Below are positions 35,975 to 47,799 of a stretch of DNA of 64,000 bases, piece by piece. A program made the position numbers and the translations under genes. The notes under the pieces are model-generated. The model was not told the origin of the DNA. It saw only the letters and a list, made by a program, of their open reading frames with translations, and did no database searches. How positions within the stretch are numbered: position 1 is the first letter of the stretch; each line of letters starts with the position of its first letter. The stretch is taken from the NCBI RefSeq assembly GCF_017409525.1, contig NZ_JAFQSO010000011.1:62001-126000 (forward strand). Reading direction: 5' to 3'. The stretch comes from Methanobrevibacter sp. (GTDB lineage: Archaea > Methanobacteriota > Methanobacteria > Methanobacteriales > Methanobacteriaceae).

Positions 35975-37519
35975 ATGACAGAGAATAACTGGAAATTAGT
36001 TGATGCATTTTTTGATAAGTATGATTTGGTCGATCACCATATTAAGTCATACAACGATTTTGTAAACAATAGGATTCAGAATATTATTGATATCACTGAA
36101 CCTATTACATTAGATGATGGAAAATACACTTTAAAAACTGGTAAAGTACGTATTGAAAAACCATCTAATAAGGAAGCAGATGGATCCAGTAGCGAAATAG
36201 ATCCAACTGAAGCAAGACTTAGAAACTTAAATTATTCTGCAGACATGTACCTTGAAATGGCATTGAATGAAGAAGGAGAAGACAATCCTTTGGAAGAGGT
36301 GTATATCGGCGAGTTGCCGGTAATGCTCAAATCAGACATTTGCCATCTTAACGGTCTCAGCGCTGAAGAATTAATTGAAAAACATGAAGACCCTCAAGAT
36401 TTAGGAGGTTACTTTATTGTAAACGGTTCTGAAAGGGCTGTAGTTACAATGGAGGAAATAGCTCCGAACAAAATTATTCTTGAACGCTTAGGCGAAGTTG
36501 AAGAAAGGCACGCTAAAGCTGTTGTCACTTCAATCAAAAGCGGTTTCAGAGCAAGAATTACTTTGGAATACAAAAAACCTCGTAAAAACGGAGTGTTCTT
36601 AAGAATTTCTTTCCCATATCTTCCAGGGGAAATTCCATTAGTTATATTATTAAGGGCACTTGGTCTGGCTACTGATGAAGAGATTATTACCGCAATTTCC
36701 GACGATAATAATTTCCAGATGATGATAGCGGATGATATCCAGGTTTCACTTGAAGCCTTGAAACTGGATCAGAACGAAATGGATGGAATGACTCTTGAAG
36801 AAAGAAGGGAGTACATGCAAAATGCCGCCATCAAATATATTGGTAACAGAGTGGCTAAGAACATGCCTAAGGATTATCGTATCAAACGTGCAACAGATGT
36901 TGTAAACCGTTATCTATTGCCTCATATGGGTACTGAACAGGAAAGATGTTACGATAAAGCTATTTATTTAGCAGAAATGACTGAAATGTTACTTGAAGTT
37001 ATCGAACAGAAAAGAGAACCTCACGATAAGGACCACTACACCAATAAGAGACTCAGGGTTTCTGGTGATTTGATGGAAGATTTATTCAGAGTGGCTTTCA
37101 CCAATTTAACTAGGGACATGAGTTATCAGCTTGAAAGAAGCCTTTCAAGAGGCAAGGAACTTTCAATTAAGCAAGCTGTTCGTAGTGATGTTTTAACTGA
37201 AAACATCAAGCACGCTATTGCTACAGGTAATTGGGTAGGTGGAAGAGCTGGTGTAAGTCAGCTTTTAGATAGGACCAGTTACATGGGAACTCTTTCTCAC
37301 TTGAGACGTGTCGTATCTCCGTTAACAAGAAGTCAACCTCACTTTGAAGCAAGAGATTTGCACCCAACACAATTCGGTAAGATATGTCCGAACGAGACCC
37401 CGGAAGGGCCTAACTGTGGTTTGGTTAAGAACTTGGCTTTAATGTGTAATATTTCTGAAGGTTCTGATGAACAAGAAATTAGAGATGTTATTGAAAGTAT
37501 GGGTGTATTAATAGATTAA
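35975..37519 (+). CDS. rpoB2: DNA-directed RNA polymerase subunit B'' (Rpo2N)
   Basis: The N-terminal half of the beta-like subunit, which Methanobacteriales encode as two genes. About 514 residues with protrusion and lobe domains; DLGGYFIVNGSERAVVTMEE and the C-terminal region TSYMGTLSHLRRVVSPLTRS followed by ARDLHPTQFGKICPNETPEG, the fork region, are universal. ATG 35975 has GGAGG six bases upstream; an ATG at 35969 overlaps that site and is unlikely. rpoB1 follows after 24 bases. Confidence 0.97.
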   Translation: MTENNWKLVDAFFDKYDLVDHHIKSYNDFVNNRIQNIIDITEPITLDDGKYTLKTGKVRIEKPSNKEADGSSSEIDPTEARLRNLNYSADMYLEMALNEEGEDNPLEEVYIGELPVMLKSDICHLNGLSAEELIEKHEDPQDLGGYFIVNGSERAVVTMEEIAPNKIILERLGEVEERHAKAVVTSIKSGFRARITLEYKKPRKNGVFLRISFPYLPGEIPLVILLRALGLATDEEIITAISDDNNFQMMIADDIQVSLEALKLDQNEMDGMTLEERREYMQNAAIKYIGNRVAKNMPKDYRIKRATDVVNRYLLPHMGTEQERCYDKAIYLAEMTEMLLEVIEQKREPHDKDHYTNKRLRVSGDLMEDLFRVAFTNLTRDMSYQLERSLSRGKELSIKQAVRSDVLTENIKHAIATGNWVGGRAGVSQLLDRTSYMGTLSHLRRVVSPLTRSQPHFEARDLHPTQFGKICPNETPEGPNCGLVKNLALMCNISEGSDEQEIRDVIESMGVLID

Positions 37520-37543
37520 GTTACTTGTTAGGAGGGAATTTTT

Positions 37544-39349
37544 TTGCAGAAATCTAAAATTTATATAAATGGTGAACTTTTAGGGTCTTGTGAAGATCCG
37601 ATATCATTTACCCAAGAAATGAGAGAGAAGAGAAGAAATGGTGAAATCTCTCATGAAATGAATATTACATATTATGAAGATAATAATGAAATTTACATAT
37701 TCAATGACCCAGGTAGAGCTAGAAGGCCATTAATCATTGTTAAGGAAGGCCTCCCACTTTTAAAAGAGGAACATTTAAACAAAGTTGCAAACGGAAAGTT
37801 AAAATGGGACGATTTAATTGACAAAGGGCTTATCGAATACCTGGATGCTGAGGAAGAGGAAAACTCATACATTGCAATGACTTTAGCGGACTTGAATGAT
37901 GAGCACACTCACTTGGAAATCGACCCTGCCACAATGCTTGGAATCTGTGCAGGAATCATTCCGTTTTCAGACCACAACTCCTCTCCAAGGAACACTATGG
38001 AAGCGGGTATGACAAAGCAGGCTTTAGGTTTATATGTTTCAAACTATGCATTACGTACCGATACCAGAGCTCACTTGTTACATCATCCTCAAACCCCTAT
38101 CGTAAAAACACGTATCATCGATTCAACTAATTATGACTTAAGACCATCCGGCCAGAACTTCGTTGTGGCATTGATGTCTTATGAAGGATACAACATGGAA
38201 GACGCAATGGTTATCAACAAGGGTTCCCTTGAAAGGGGTCTTGCAAGGTCTTCTTTCTTCAGAGCTTACGACACTTCAGAGAAAAGATATGCCGGAGGTC
38301 AAGTGGACAAGTTTGAGGTTCCGGACAAGAACATCAAGGGATACAGGTCCGAAGAGGCATACAGGAACTTGGATGAGGACGGTGTAGTAAACCCTGAATC
38401 TTATGTGGAATCAGGTGACGTATTGATTGGAAAGACTTCACCTCCAAGATTCTTGGAAGAGGACTTCGGTTCTGTTGCAGACAGAAGAAGGGAAACCTCA
38501 GTCACTGTAAGACACGGTGAAAAAGGTATTGTCGATGCAGTTCTTTTATCTGAAACAGTTGAAGGTTCAAGATTAGCTAAAATAAGAGTAAGAGATACCA
38601 GGCAACCTGAATTTGGTGATAAATTCGCATCAAGACACGGTCAGAAAGGGGTTGTCGGTTTAATATTATCTCCTGAAGACATTCCATTTACAGAATTCGG
38701 TGTCGTTCCTGATTTAATAGTTAACCCTCACGCTATTCCATCCAGGATGTCCATTGGACAGGTGTTAGAGATGGTTGCGGGTAAGGCAGGCTGTCTTGAA
38801 GGTGCAAGAGTTGACGCAACTCCATTCAACCAAGACCTTGAAGATGAAATCAAACAGCAGTTAATCAATCATGGATTCGAATCTGCAGGATGCGAATCAT
38901 TATACAGCGGAGTAACCGGTGAGAGAATTGATGCTGAAATCTTTGTAGGAGTGGCATATTATCAGAAATTACACCACATGACTACAGATAAGGTTTATGC
39001 TCGTTCCAGAGGTCCTGTGCAAGTGCTTACACGTCAACCTACTGAAGGTAGAGCACGTGAAGGTGGTTTAAGATTTGGAGAAATGGAAAGGGACTGCCTT
39101 ATTGCACACGGTGCAGCTTTAACATTAAAGGAAAGACTTCTTGACGAGTCCGACAAATACGAAGCTATCGTATGTGATAACTGCGGTATGTTGGCTGTAT
39201 ATGACAGGAATAAAAACAAGAAATACTGTCCAATCTGTGGAGATGTGGAAACTTATCCTGTAGAAATATCATACGCATTTAAATTATTATTAGACGAACT
39301 TAAGAGTTTATGTATTTTCCCTAAATTAGTTTTAGGAGACAAAGCATAA
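37544..39349 (+). CDS. rpoB1: DNA-directed RNA polymerase subunit B' (Rpo2C)
   Basis: The C-terminal half of the beta-like subunit, 601 residues. It includes [20 protein letters not shown], the catalytic-region [16 protein letters not shown] and a zinc site, [19 protein letters not shown] followed by PIC, near the C-terminus. The start is TTG with GGAGGGAA upstream. The frame change relative to rpoB2 and intervening stop confirm a natural split rather than an error, as in other Methanobacteriales. Confidence 0.97.
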   Translation: MQKSKIYINGELLGSCEDPISFTQEMREKRRNGEISHEMNITYYEDNNEIYIFNDPGRARRPLIIVKEGLPLLKEEHLNKVANGKLKWDDLIDKGLIEYLDAEEEENSYIAMTLADLNDEHTHLEIDPATMLGICAGIIPFSDHNSSPRNTMEAGMTKQALGLYVSNYALRTDTRAHLLHHPQTPIVKTRIIDSTNYDLRPSGQNFVVALMSYEGYNMEDAMVINKGSLERGLARSSFFRAYDTSEKRYAGGQVDKFEVPDKNIKGYRSEEAYRNLDEDGVVNPESYVESGDVLIGKTSPPRFLEEDFGSVADRRRETSVTVRHGEKGIVDAVLLSETVEGSRLAKIRVRDTRQPEFGDKFASRHGQKGVVGLILSPEDIPFTEFGVVPDLIVNPHAIPSRMSIGQVLEMVAGKAGCLEGARVDATPFNQDLEDEIKQQLINHGFESAGCESLYSGVTGERIDAEIFVGVAYYQKLHHMTTDKVYARSRGPVQVLTRQPTEGRAREGGLRFGEMERDCLIAHGAALTLKERLLDESDKYEAIVCDNCGMLAVYDRNKNKKYCPICGDVETYPVEISYAFKLLLDELKSLCIFPKLVLGDKA

Positions 39350-39374
39350 TTACATTTATTAAAGGAGCCAATTC

Positions 39375-42137
39375 ATGACAGATCATTATATTAAAAAAAT
39401 TGAACAAATTAACTTTGGTTTAATGTCTCCTGAGGATATTCGTAAGATGTCTGTTGTCACTGTTGAATATCCTGATACTTATGGGGATGATGGTTTTCCT
39501 ATTGAAAAAGGTTTAATGGACCCTCGTTTAGGTATTATTGATCCTAGTTTGGTATGTAGAACTTGCGGTTTTAAAGGTGGGGATTGTCAAGGTCACTTTG
39601 GTAGCATTGAACTTGCAAGACCTGTCATTCATGTAGGTTTTGGTGATATAATCCACAAAATCTTGCGTTCTACATGTAACGAATGTGGTCGTATTCTTTT
39701 AAGTGACGATCAGATTGAGTTTTATGAAGAAAGAATACGCGAATCAATGGGCAATAAGGAAAGCATTAACAATATCCTAAAAGATGTTTATAAATCTGCT
39801 AAAAGAGAGTTAAAAACCATGCCTGAAGACGACGAGGAAGTGGATTTGAAATACTGCTGCCCTCACTGTGGCGAGCCTCAGGAAGCCATTATTTTAGACA
39901 AGCCTGTCACTATCCGTCAAGGCGACTATAAGTTAACTCCCTCTGAAGTTCGTGAAAGACTTGAAAAGATTACTGATGAAGATGCCTACATTTTAGGTGT
40001 TAACTCTGAAGTTGCAAGGCCTGAATGGTTGGTCTTGACCGTACTTCCGGTTCCTCCTGTAACTGTAAGGCCATCAATCACTCTCGATACAGGTGAGAGG
40101 TCTGAGGATGACTTGACTCACAAGCTTGTAGATATCTTGAGAATCAATCAACGTTTGCTTGAGAATATGGAAGCTGGAGCTCCTCAATTGATTGTTGAAG
40201 ACTTATGGGAGTTATTGCAATATCACGTTACTACTTACTTTGATAATGAAGCATCCGGTGTTCCTCCTGCAAGGCACAGGTCAGGAAGACCACTTAAAAC
40301 CTTGACTCAAAGGTTGAAAGGTAAAGAAGGACGTTTCCGTTCCAACCTTTCCGGTAAACGTGTTAACTTCTCTGCACGTACAGTTATTTCACCGGACCCT
40401 AACATCAGTATCAATGAGGTCGGTGTACCTGAAATGATTGCTAAGGAAGTGACCGTGCCCGTATATGTAAATGAATGGAACATCGATGAGATGAGGACCT
40501 ATATCGAGAACGGTCCTGATATTCACCCTGGTGCAAACTATGTAAGAAACGGCAATACAAAAAGAAGGGTTACTGATGATACCAAAGAGTTCATTTTAGA
40601 ACAATTGGAACCTGGTTTCATCATCGACAGACATTTAAAAGATGGGGACATGGTTTTATTCAACAGACAACCTTCCTTGCACAGAATGAGTATGATGGCT
40701 CATGAGGTAAGGGTATTGCCTTACAAAACTTTCAGACTTAACTTATGTGTATGTCCTCCATACAATGCGGACTTTGATGGGGACGAAATGAACATGCACG
40801 TTTTCCAGACTGACGAATCACGTGCTGAAGCCAAATCATTAATGCGTGTTCAGGAACACATCTTATCTCCAAGGTTCGGTGGACCGATTATCGGTGCTAT
40901 TCACGACCACATTTCAGGAGCATACCTATTGACAAGGGATGGCGTTGAATTCACGGAAGAGGAAGCCTTGCAAATCATCCGCAAATCTCACTTGCCTATT
41001 CCTCCGTTCAAATCCAACCATTGGGTTTTAAAACATGATTCTGAATACAATGAAGATACTTATATCTTCAAGGAAAAAGGAGAGAAATGGACTGGAAAAG
41101 AGTTATTCTCACTGTTACTGCCTAATGACATGAACTTGTCTTATAGTGCTGAAATTTCAAAATGTCCTGCAGTATTCCCTGTTGAAGACGCTACTGTTGT
41201 AATCAAGAACGGTATCTTGACTCAGGGTGTAATCGATGAATCCGCTTACGGTTCATTCTCAGGTAAGATTTTAGATAAGATCGTTAAGGAATACGGTCCT
41301 GGAAGAGCAAAAGAATTCCTAGACCGTTCCACTGACTTGGCTATCTGCGGAATCATGAAAACCGGAATTACAACTTCCTTAAATGATGAGGAAATTCCTG
41401 AAGAGGCTCAGGACCGTATTAATGAGCACTTGAACAAGAAGATGGAAGAAGTAGACATGCTTGTTCAATCTTATGAAGAAGGATATCTCCAAGCTTTGCC
41501 GGGTAGAAGTCTAGAAGAAACTTTGGAGATGAAGATCATGCAAGTTCTCGGGGAAGCTAGGGACATGTCCGGTAGCATTGCAGAAAACTACCTTACAATG
41601 GGTAAACAGTCCGATGATGATCCATATGACCATGTGATGGCTGTGGAAAACCACTCTGTAGTAATGGCACGTACTGGTGCAAGGGCATCCATGTTGAACC
41701 TTACTCAGATTACTGCTTGTGTAGGACAACAGGCGGTTAGGGGTGGACGTATCGAAAGGGGATACCTCAACAGAACCTTGCCTCACTTCAAGAAAGGTGA
41801 GTTAGGGGCAAAAGCGAAAGGATTTGTGCATTCAAGTTACAAATCCGGTCTTGACCCAATCGAGTTCTTCTTCCACGCAATGGGTGGAAGGGAAGGTCTT
41901 GTAGATACAGCGATTCGTACAGCTCAATCCGGTTACATGCAAAGAAGGCTTGTAAACGCACTTCAGGACTTGCAGGTTAAATCTTCAGGACTTGTTACCG
42001 ATAATCAAGGTAATGTTATTCAAACCATGTTCGGTGAAGATGGAGTGGACCCTGCAAAATCTGACTTCGGTAAACCTGCAGATTTAAATAAACTCATTGA
42101 TGAGATAAGAATTAAAACTAAAGCGGATGCTAAGTAG
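39375..42137 (+). CDS. rpoA1: DNA-directed RNA polymerase subunit A' (Rpo1N)
   Basis: The large N-terminal part of the beta'-like subunit, 920 residues. The active-site magnesium loop is [12 protein letters not shown]; zinc sites include [16 protein letters not shown] near residue 60 and CNECG/CCPHCG further on. The bridge-helix region ends the protein: [26 protein letters not shown] precedes ATG. It is followed eight bases later by rpoA2. Confidence 0.97.
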   Translation: MTDHYIKKIEQINFGLMSPEDIRKMSVVTVEYPDTYGDDGFPIEKGLMDPRLGIIDPSLVCRTCGFKGGDCQGHFGSIELARPVIHVGFGDIIHKILRSTCNECGRILLSDDQIEFYEERIRESMGNKESINNILKDVYKSAKRELKTMPEDDEEVDLKYCCPHCGEPQEAIILDKPVTIRQGDYKLTPSEVRERLEKITDEDAYILGVNSEVARPEWLVLTVLPVPPVTVRPSITLDTGERSEDDLTHKLVDILRINQRLLENMEAGAPQLIVEDLWELLQYHVTTYFDNEASGVPPARHRSGRPLKTLTQRLKGKEGRFRSNLSGKRVNFSARTVISPDPNISINEVGVPEMIAKEVTVPVYVNEWNIDEMRTYIENGPDIHPGANYVRNGNTKRRVTDDTKEFILEQLEPGFIIDRHLKDGDMVLFNRQPSLHRMSMMAHEVRVLPYKTFRLNLCVCPPYNADFDGDEMNMHVFQTDESRAEAKSLMRVQEHILSPRFGGPIIGAIHDHISGAYLLTRDGVEFTEEEALQIIRKSHLPIPPFKSNHWVLKHDSEYNEDTYIFKEKGEKWTGKELFSLLLPNDMNLSYSAEISKCPAVFPVEDATVVIKNGILTQGVIDESAYGSFSGKILDKIVKEYGPGRAKEFLDRSTDLAICGIMKTGITTSLNDEEIPEEAQDRINEHLNKKMEEVDMLVQSYEEGYLQALPGRSLEETLEMKIMQVLGEARDMSGSIAENYLTMGKQSDDDPYDHVMAVENHSVVMARTGARASMLNLTQITACVGQQAVRGGRIERGYLNRTLPHFKKGELGAKAKGFVHSSYKSGLDPIEFFFHAMGGREGLVDTAIRTAQSGYMQRRLVNALQDLQVKSSGLVTDNQGNVIQTMFGEDGVDPAKSDFGKPADLNKLIDEIRIKTKADAK

Positions 42138-42145
42138 GTGTAATT

Positions 42146-43336
42146 ATGGAAGATATTATAATTAAGGTAAAAGATACTATAGCTGAGTTAAATGAAGATG
42201 AGAATCTTGCTATTGATTTTCCAGATAGTTACATCGAGGATTTATCAAAAGCATACATTAATAAAGACTTAACTGATGATGAATTAAGAGTGCTTATCAG
42301 AAAGCTCAAGGCCGCCTATGACCGAGCTCATGTTGAAGCTGGCGAGGCTGTTGGAACAGTAGCTGCACAATCTGTTGGTGAACCGGGTACTCAGATGACC
42401 ATGCGTACTTTTCACTATGCAGGGGTAACTGAGTTAAACGTAACATTGGGTCTTCCAAGACTTATCGAGATTGTTGACGCTAGAAAAGAGATTGCCACTC
42501 CTACCATGGACATTTACTTTGATGAGGAAAGGCGCAATGATGAGGAATTCGTTAGAACCTTAGCTAACCAAATAGGTAAAAGCACCATCAACGATATTCT
42601 TTCCGACTTCAATCTGAACTATGGTACAATGGAAGTGGAAGCAGTTTTAGATAATAAGAAAATTGAAGAGAAAAGACTTGACAGAGAAGAAATTGATGCT
42701 ATTATTCAAAAGACTTTCAAAAAGTCAACAATCAATAATAACACCATAATAATTCCTTCTCCTAAATCAGATAAATCTGATTCCAAGTTTGAAATACGTG
42801 AACTTCGTCTTTTAGCTGATAAAGTTCGTGATTTACAGATCAGTGGTATAAAAGGAATAGGTAAAGTTATCATTCGTAAAGATGATGTTGAATGGATTAT
42901 TCACACTGAAGGATCCAACCTTAAGGAGATTCTTGACATGGACGGTATCGACCATGTGAGGACAACCACCAACAACATTCACGAGATAGGTGAGGTTTTA
43001 GGTATTGAAGCTGCTCGTCAATCTATTATCAACGAAGCTCAAAATACTCTTTCCGAACAAGGTCTTAGTGTTGATGTAAGGCATATCATGTTAGTCGCTG
43101 ATATCATGACTTCAGAGGGAATCGTCAAATCTATTGGAAGACATGGTATTAGTGGTGAAAAATCAAGCGTATTAGCTCGTGCAGCTTTTGAAGAAACTGG
43201 TAAACATTTACTTAACGCAAGTATTCGCGGTGAAGTGGATGATTTAACAGGTATCATCGAAAATATTATTATTGGACAACCAATACCTCTTGGTACCGGT
43301 TCAGTCGGTGTCAAAATGGATTATAAAAATGAATAG
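42146..43336 (+). CDS. rpoA2: DNA-directed RNA polymerase subunit A'' (Rpo1C)
   Basis: The C-terminal part of the beta'-like subunit, 396 residues. It supplies the trigger loop, visible as [16 protein letters not shown] near residue 77, and the C-terminal clamp region with [20 protein letters not shown]. Together with A' it makes the catalytic centre. The stop overlaps the binding site of rpl30e, and no intein is present. Confidence 0.97.
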   Translation: MEDIIIKVKDTIAELNEDENLAIDFPDSYIEDLSKAYINKDLTDDELRVLIRKLKAAYDRAHVEAGEAVGTVAAQSVGEPGTQMTMRTFHYAGVTELNVTLGLPRLIEIVDARKEIATPTMDIYFDEERRNDEEFVRTLANQIGKSTINDILSDFNLNYGTMEVEAVLDNKKIEEKRLDREEIDAIIQKTFKKSTINNNTIIIPSPKSDKSDSKFEIRELRLLADKVRDLQISGIKGIGKVIIRKDDVEWIIHTEGSNLKEILDMDGIDHVRTTTNNIHEIGEVLGIEAARQSIINEAQNTLSEQGLSVDVRHIMLVADIMTSEGIVKSIGRHGISGEKSSVLARAAFEETGKHLLNASIRGEVDDLTGIIENIIIGQPIPLGTGSVGVKMDYKNE

Positions 43337-43347
43337 GAGGCTAGATG

Positions 43348-43644
43348 ATGGACGTAGATAGAGGAATCAGGGTAGCTGTAGATACTGGTGATGTAATCTT
43401 AGGCTCTGAAAAATCAATTCAATCTTTAAAATTAGGAAAAGGACAGCTTGTAGTTGTTGCTAGTAACGCTCCTAAAGAAATTCTTGAAGATGTTGAATAT
43501 TATGCAAATCTTTCCGAAATTCCATCCTTCGTATATGATGGAACCAGTGTGGATTTGGGCTCTGTTTGTGGTAAACCTTTCACTGTTGCTACATTAATCG
43601 TAAACGATCCAGGAGATTCTACAATATTAGACGATTTGAGGTAG
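43348..43644 (+). CDS. rpl30e: Ribosomal protein eL30 (L30e)
   Basis: A 98-residue RNA-binding protein of the L7Ae/L30e fold, starting MDVDRGIRVAVDTGDVILGS. ATG 43348 lies seven bases after GGAGG and matches the family start; ATG 43345, four bases after it, is the alternative. Typical position between rpoA2 and nusA in Euryarchaeota. Confidence 0.95.
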   Translation: MDVDRGIRVAVDTGDVILGSEKSIQSLKLGKGQLVVVASNAPKEILEDVEYYANLSEIPSFVYDGTSVDLGSVCGKPFTVATLIVNDPGDSTILDDLR

Positions 43645-43650
43645 ATTTAA

Positions 43651-44082
43651 GTGTCTATTAAATTTAGTGCAAATGAGATTAGATACATAGCTCTTTTCGA
43701 AAATATGACTGGAGCAATGGTTAAGGATTGCATTATCGATGATGAACATGGAAAAGTCACTTTCGTTGTTAAGAATGGTGACATGGGACTTGCTATAGGT
43801 AAAAAAGGAAGTTCAGTTTCTAAAGTTCAAAGAGCAGTAGATAAGGGTGTTGAGATTATCGAATTGGATGATGATCCGATACAATTCATTAAGAACGTTT
43901 TATCCCCTGCAAAGTTGCAGACTGTCAAGATTAGTCAAAAACAGTCAGGCGAAAAAATAGCTACTGTCACAGCAGACAATACCAACAAGCGTATTGCTAT
44001 CGGTAAAAACGGAATCAATATTGAAAGAGCTAAATTATTAGCAAATAGGCAACATAATATTGACAATATTATTTTAAAATAG
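43651..44082 (+). CDS. nusA: Archaeal NusA-like transcription factor
   Basis: A 143-residue protein with two KH domains and no N-terminal polymerase-binding or S1 domain. The first KH loop is DMGLAIGKKGSSVSKVQRAV, the second KRIAIGKNGINIERAKLL. Start is GTG with GAGGT in the rpl30e end. It ends the polymerase operon; a T-rich tract follows. Confidence 0.94.
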   Translation: MSIKFSANEIRYIALFENMTGAMVKDCIIDDEHGKVTFVVKNGDMGLAIGKKGSSVSKVQRAVDKGVEIIELDDDPIQFIKNVLSPAKLQTVKISQKQSGEKIATVTADNTNKRIAIGKNGINIERAKLLANRQHNIDNIILK

Positions 44083-44418
44083 CTTTCATGCTATTTTTTA
44101 ATATTTCTTTTTCATTTGTTTTTTTTTAAAAAACATTTTTTATTTTTATTTTAGACCTGAAAAAACATACCTTTATAAAGGTTGAAATATATATTTTATC
44201 TTAAGATATCTGTACTTTTTAATAACTTGACTATGTGTGCTTTTTGTCAATGTTTTGAATTTTATTTCAAGATATCTTCTTTTAGATAATGTATTTTATC
44301 TAATTAATTATTATTACTGATTAATATCTTTGAATTTAGATTGTACTATAGACTATAGTATAAATCGCAGCGGTGGATTCTTAGATATGTTTTTAACAAA
44401 AAGATTAGAGGAAAAAAT
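44083..44418. other. 336-base regulatory interval upstream of the rps12-rps7-fusA operon
   Basis: After the T-rich nusA terminator the interval holds an element AAAAACATACCTTTATAAAG (44161-44180), two copies of AAGATATCT (44203-44211 and 44269-44277) and a perfect 17-base palindrome with attached TATA-like sequence (44344-44366). I see no coding frame. Its length and structure point to a regulated promoter with a long leader. Confidence 0.6.
44344..44366 (+). promoter_or_regulatory. Palindromic operator candidate overlapping the str-operon promoter
   Basis: TACTATAG and CTATAGTA flank a single A (44344-44360), a perfect 8+1+8 palindrome running directly into TATAAATC, a good archaeal TATA box about 55 bases before the rps12 start. 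A protein bound here would block or position the basal factors. Confidence 0.55.
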
Positions 44419-44844
44419 ATGCCAGGACTTTTTGCTGCAAAAAAACTTAAAAAGAATAGACAAAATTTTAAGTGGAAAGATGTAGATTACAAAAGGAGAG
44501 CTTTAAGGTTAGATGTTAAAGCGGATCCGCTCGAAGGAGCTCCTCAAGCTAGAGGTATCGTAATAGAAAAGGTAGGGATAGAAGCAAAGCAACCTAACTC
44601 TGCTATCCGTAAATGTGTTCGTGTTCAATTGATTAAGAACGGTAAACAATTAACTGCTTTCGCACCAGGTGACGGAGCTATTGGATTTATCGATGAGCAC
44701 GATGAAGTGATGATTGAAGGAATCGGTGGACCATCCGGAAGATCCATGGGGGATATTCCTGGAGTCCGTTGGAAAGTTTCCAAAGTTAATAACGTAGCTT
44801 TATCAGAAATGGTAAGTGGAAAAATAGAAAAACCTGTAAGATAA
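44419..44844 (+). CDS. rps12: Ribosomal protein uS12
   Basis: Decoding-centre protein of the small subunit, 141 residues. The universal [20 protein letters not shown] and the archaeal end [20 protein letters not shown] are present. GAGGAAAAAAT lies before the ATG. First gene of the rps12-rps7-fusA operon. Confidence 0.97.
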   Translation: MPGLFAAKKLKKNRQNFKWKDVDYKRRALRLDVKADPLEGAPQARGIVIEKVGIEAKQPNSAIRKCVRVQLIKNGKQLTAFAPGDGAIGFIDEHDEVMIEGIGGPSGRSMGDIPGVRWKVSKVNNVALSEMVSGKIEKPVR

Positions 44845-44857
44845 GGTGGTTATATTT

Positions 44858-45418
44858 ATGAGTAAATTATTTAACAAATGGGATCTCGATGAAGTAAAAG
44901 TTGAGGACTTAGGTTTAGTAAAATATATCTGCTTGGATGAAACTTTAGTTCCACATACTTCTGGTAGACACGTAAAAAGACAATTCGCAAAATCTAAAGT
45001 ATCAATTGTTGAAAGATTAATGAACAAGATTATGAGAACCCATCTCAACTCAGGTAAGAAAAACAAAGCTTACAATATCGTTAAAGATGCTTTAGAGATT
45101 ATCAACAGAAGAACTAAAAAGAATCCTGTACAGGTTCTAGTCACTGCAGTTGAAAACACTGCACCTCGTGAAGAAACTACCCGTATCAAATACGGTGGTA
45201 TCGGATACCAGGTAGCTGTAGACATTTCTCCACAAAGAAGGGTTGACCTTTCATTAGGATTCTTGACTAGAGGTACTTTACAATCTTCATTCAAAAACAG
45301 AAGATCTGTTGCTGAATGTTTAGCTGATGAATTGATTCTTGCTTCTGAAGAAGATTCAAGAAGCTTCGCTTTACAAAAAGCTGAAGAGAAAGAAAGAGTT
45401 GCTAAAGCAGCACACTAA
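44858..45418 (+). CDS. rps7: Ribosomal protein uS7
   Basis: Small-subunit head protein, 186 residues; the core includes PHTSGRHVKRQFAKSKVSIV, NPVQVLVTAVENTAPREETT and SPQRRVDLSLGFLTRG. ATG 44858 follows GGTGG by eight bases; an upstream in-frame start at 44846 is not needed. Thirteen bases after rps12. Confidence 0.97.
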   Translation: MSKLFNKWDLDEVKVEDLGLVKYICLDETLVPHTSGRHVKRQFAKSKVSIVERLMNKIMRTHLNSGKKNKAYNIVKDALEIINRRTKKNPVQVLVTAVENTAPREETTRIKYGGIGYQVAVDISPQRRVDLSLGFLTRGTLQSSFKNRRSVAECLADELILASEEDSRSFALQKAEEKERVAKAAH

Positions 45419-45449
45419 TCATATCATGTTTATATTTTAGGTGGTTATT

Positions 45450-47651
45450 TTGAGTAGAAGAGACAAAATGATTGCAAAAATCAAAGAGTTAATGTATGAA
45501 CCTAGTCAAATCAGAAACATTGGTATCTGTGCTCACATCGATCACGGTAAAACCACTTTATCTGATAACCTTTTGGCAGGCGCAGGAATGATTTCCGAAG
45601 AGCTTGCAGGTGATCAAAGATTCTTGGACTTTGACGAACAGGAACAAGCACGTGGTATTACTATCGATGCGGCTAACGTATCCATGGTACACGATTATCA
45701 GGACAAGGAATACTTAATTAACTTGATTGATACACCTGGTCACGTTGACTTTGGTGGGGACGTAACTCGTGCTATGAGAGCTGTAGACGGTGCAGTGGTT
45801 GTAGTTTGTGCTGTGGAAGGTATCATGCCGCAAACCGAAACTGTATTCAGACAAGCTTTAAAAGAAAATGTTAAACCGGTTTTATTCATTAACAAAGTTG
45901 ACAGATTAATCAACGAGTTAAAGTTAGAACCTGAAGAATTGCAGAACAGATTCTTGAAAATCTTCATGGAAGCCAATAAATTGATTAAGAACATGGCTCC
46001 TGAAGACAAGAAAGAAGAGTGGAAATTAGATTTCACTGACGGTAGTGTAGCTTTCGGTTCCGCATATCACAACTGGGCTATCAATGTTCCAACCATGCAA
46101 GAAACCGGAATCAACTTCAAAGACATTATCGATTACTGTAATGCTGAAAATGAAAAAGAGCTAGCACAGAAAGTACCTTTATCCGACGTATTATTAGGTA
46201 TGGTAGTCGAACACTTGCCTTCCCCTAAAGAAGCGCAAGTCTACAGGGTACCTAACATATGGGATGGAGATATCGAGTCTCCTGCAGGAAAAGGTATGGT
46301 CACTACCGCTCCTGACGGACCTTTAGCAGTTATGGTTACCAACGTATCTGTAGACAAGCACGCTGGTGAAATCGCAACCGGTAGGGTATACGGTGGAGCT
46401 ATCGAAAAAGGAACTGAAGTTTACATGGTAGGTTCCCACGGTAAATCCAGAGTACAGCAAGTAGGTGTATACTTCGGTCCTGAAAGGGTTAACACCGATA
46501 GGGTGCCTGCAGGTAACATTGTATACATTGCTGGTGCAAAAGGAGCTATTGCCGGTGAAACATTATGTTCTCCAGAAGACAAAATCAAAGAGTTTGAAGG
46601 ATTGGAACACATATCCGAGCCTGTAGTTACTGTAGCTGTAGAAGCTAAAAATACCAAAGACTTACCAAAATTAATCGAAGTATTAAGACAAACCGGTAAG
46701 GAAGACCCTACCGTAAAAATCGAGATTAACGAAGAGACTGGTGAGCACTTGGTATCCGGTATGGGTGAACTTCACTTGGAAGTCATCGGTTACAGAATCA
46801 AGGATAAAGGTGTTGACATCACAACTTCCGAACCTATTGTAGTATACAGGGAAACCGTGAAAAAACTCTCTCCACAAGTTGAAGGTAAATCTCCTAACAA
46901 GCACAACAGATTTTACATTACTGTTGAACCTATTGAACCTGAACTCTTCGAAGCAATTCAAGAAGGAAAAATTAAAGAGGGCAGAGTTAAAGGTAAAGAA
47001 TCTGCCAACGACTTCATGGAACATGGCTTGGATAAAGAGGAAGCCAGAAGGGTATGGGCTGTTCACAACAGAAGCGTCTTCCTTAACATGACTCGTGGTA
47101 TCCAATACTTGGATGAAGTAAAAGAGCTTTTACTTGAAGGATTCGAATCCACTTTGGAAAACGGTCCTTTAGGAAACGAAATTTCCATGGGATTAAAATT
47201 CAAGCTCAACGATGCAAAACTTCACGAAGACGCAGTTCACAGAGGACCTGCTCAAGTATTGCCTGCAATCAGAAATGCAATCTTAGGTTCCATGATGCTT
47301 GCAGAACCTGCATTACTCGAACCAATGCAAAAAGTAGTAATTGATACTCCTAACGATTATATGGGTGCATGTACTCGTGAGATTCAAAACAGAAGAGGCC
47401 AAATCATAAATATGGGTCAAGGAACCGGAGACATGGCTAAAATTGAATCCAAAGTACCTGTAGCTGAAATGTTCGGTTTCGCTGGAGATATCAGATCTGC
47501 AGCAGAAGGTAGATGTTTATGGTCTACTGAAATTGCTGGATTTGAACCACTTCCTCGTGAAATGCAACATCAAATCGTAAGGCAAATCAGGCAAAGAAAA
47601 GGCTTATCAGAAGAGCCGTTCCCTGCAAGCCACTACTTAGGTGATTTATAA
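45450..47651 (+). CDS. fusA: Translation elongation factor aEF-2
   Basis: GTPase that moves tRNAs and mRNA on the ribosome, about 733 residues. G1 is [11 protein letters not shown]2 [12 protein letters not shown]3 DTPGHVDFG and G4 NKVD. The diphthamide histidine lies in the segment [20 protein letters not shown] near the C-terminus. I prefer TTG 45450, giving MSRRDKM, because GGTGG is placed five bases upstream; the longer frame starts inside that site. A T-rich tract follows. Confidence 0.97.
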   Translation: MSRRDKMIAKIKELMYEPSQIRNIGICAHIDHGKTTLSDNLLAGAGMISEELAGDQRFLDFDEQEQARGITIDAANVSMVHDYQDKEYLINLIDTPGHVDFGGDVTRAMRAVDGAVVVVCAVEGIMPQTETVFRQALKENVKPVLFINKVDRLINELKLEPEELQNRFLKIFMEANKLIKNMAPEDKKEEWKLDFTDGSVAFGSAYHNWAINVPTMQETGINFKDIIDYCNAENEKELAQKVPLSDVLLGMVVEHLPSPKEAQVYRVPNIWDGDIESPAGKGMVTTAPDGPLAVMVTNVSVDKHAGEIATGRVYGGAIEKGTEVYMVGSHGKSRVQQVGVYFGPERVNTDRVPAGNIVYIAGAKGAIAGETLCSPEDKIKEFEGLEHISEPVVTVAVEAKNTKDLPKLIEVLRQTGKEDPTVKIEINEETGEHLVSGMGELHLEVIGYRIKDKGVDITTSEPIVVYRETVKKLSPQVEGKSPNKHNRFYITVEPIEPELFEAIQEGKIKEGRVKGKESANDFMEHGLDKEEARRVWAVHNRSVFLNMTRGIQYLDEVKELLLEGFESTLENGPLGNEISMGLKFKLNDAKLHEDAVHRGPAQVLPAIRNAILGSMMLAEPALLEPMQKVVIDTPNDYMGACTREIQNRRGQIINMGQGTGDMAKIESKVPVAEMFGFAGDIRSAAEGRCLWSTEIAGFEPLPREMQHQIVRQIRQRKGLSEEPFPASHYLGDL

Positions 47652-47700
47652 GAATTAAAATTTTTTAATTTTTTATATTTTTATTAAAAATTCATAAGAA

Positions 47701-47720
47701 AAAACATATCTTTTTATATG
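47701..47720 (+). promoter_or_regulatory. Promoter element upstream of tuf
   Basis: AAAACATATCTTTTTATATG lies 80 bases before the tuf start. It holds a TATA-like core and an inverted repeat ACATAT/ATATGT, and closely resembles the element at 44161-44180 upstream of rps12. This suggests a shared strong promoter for translation genes. Confidence 0.5.
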
Positions 47721-47799
47721 TTAAAGTATAATATTTAATTTAAGCTAACATTTAAGCTTATAGATATGTTTGTTAATAATTACAATAGAGGTTATTATA

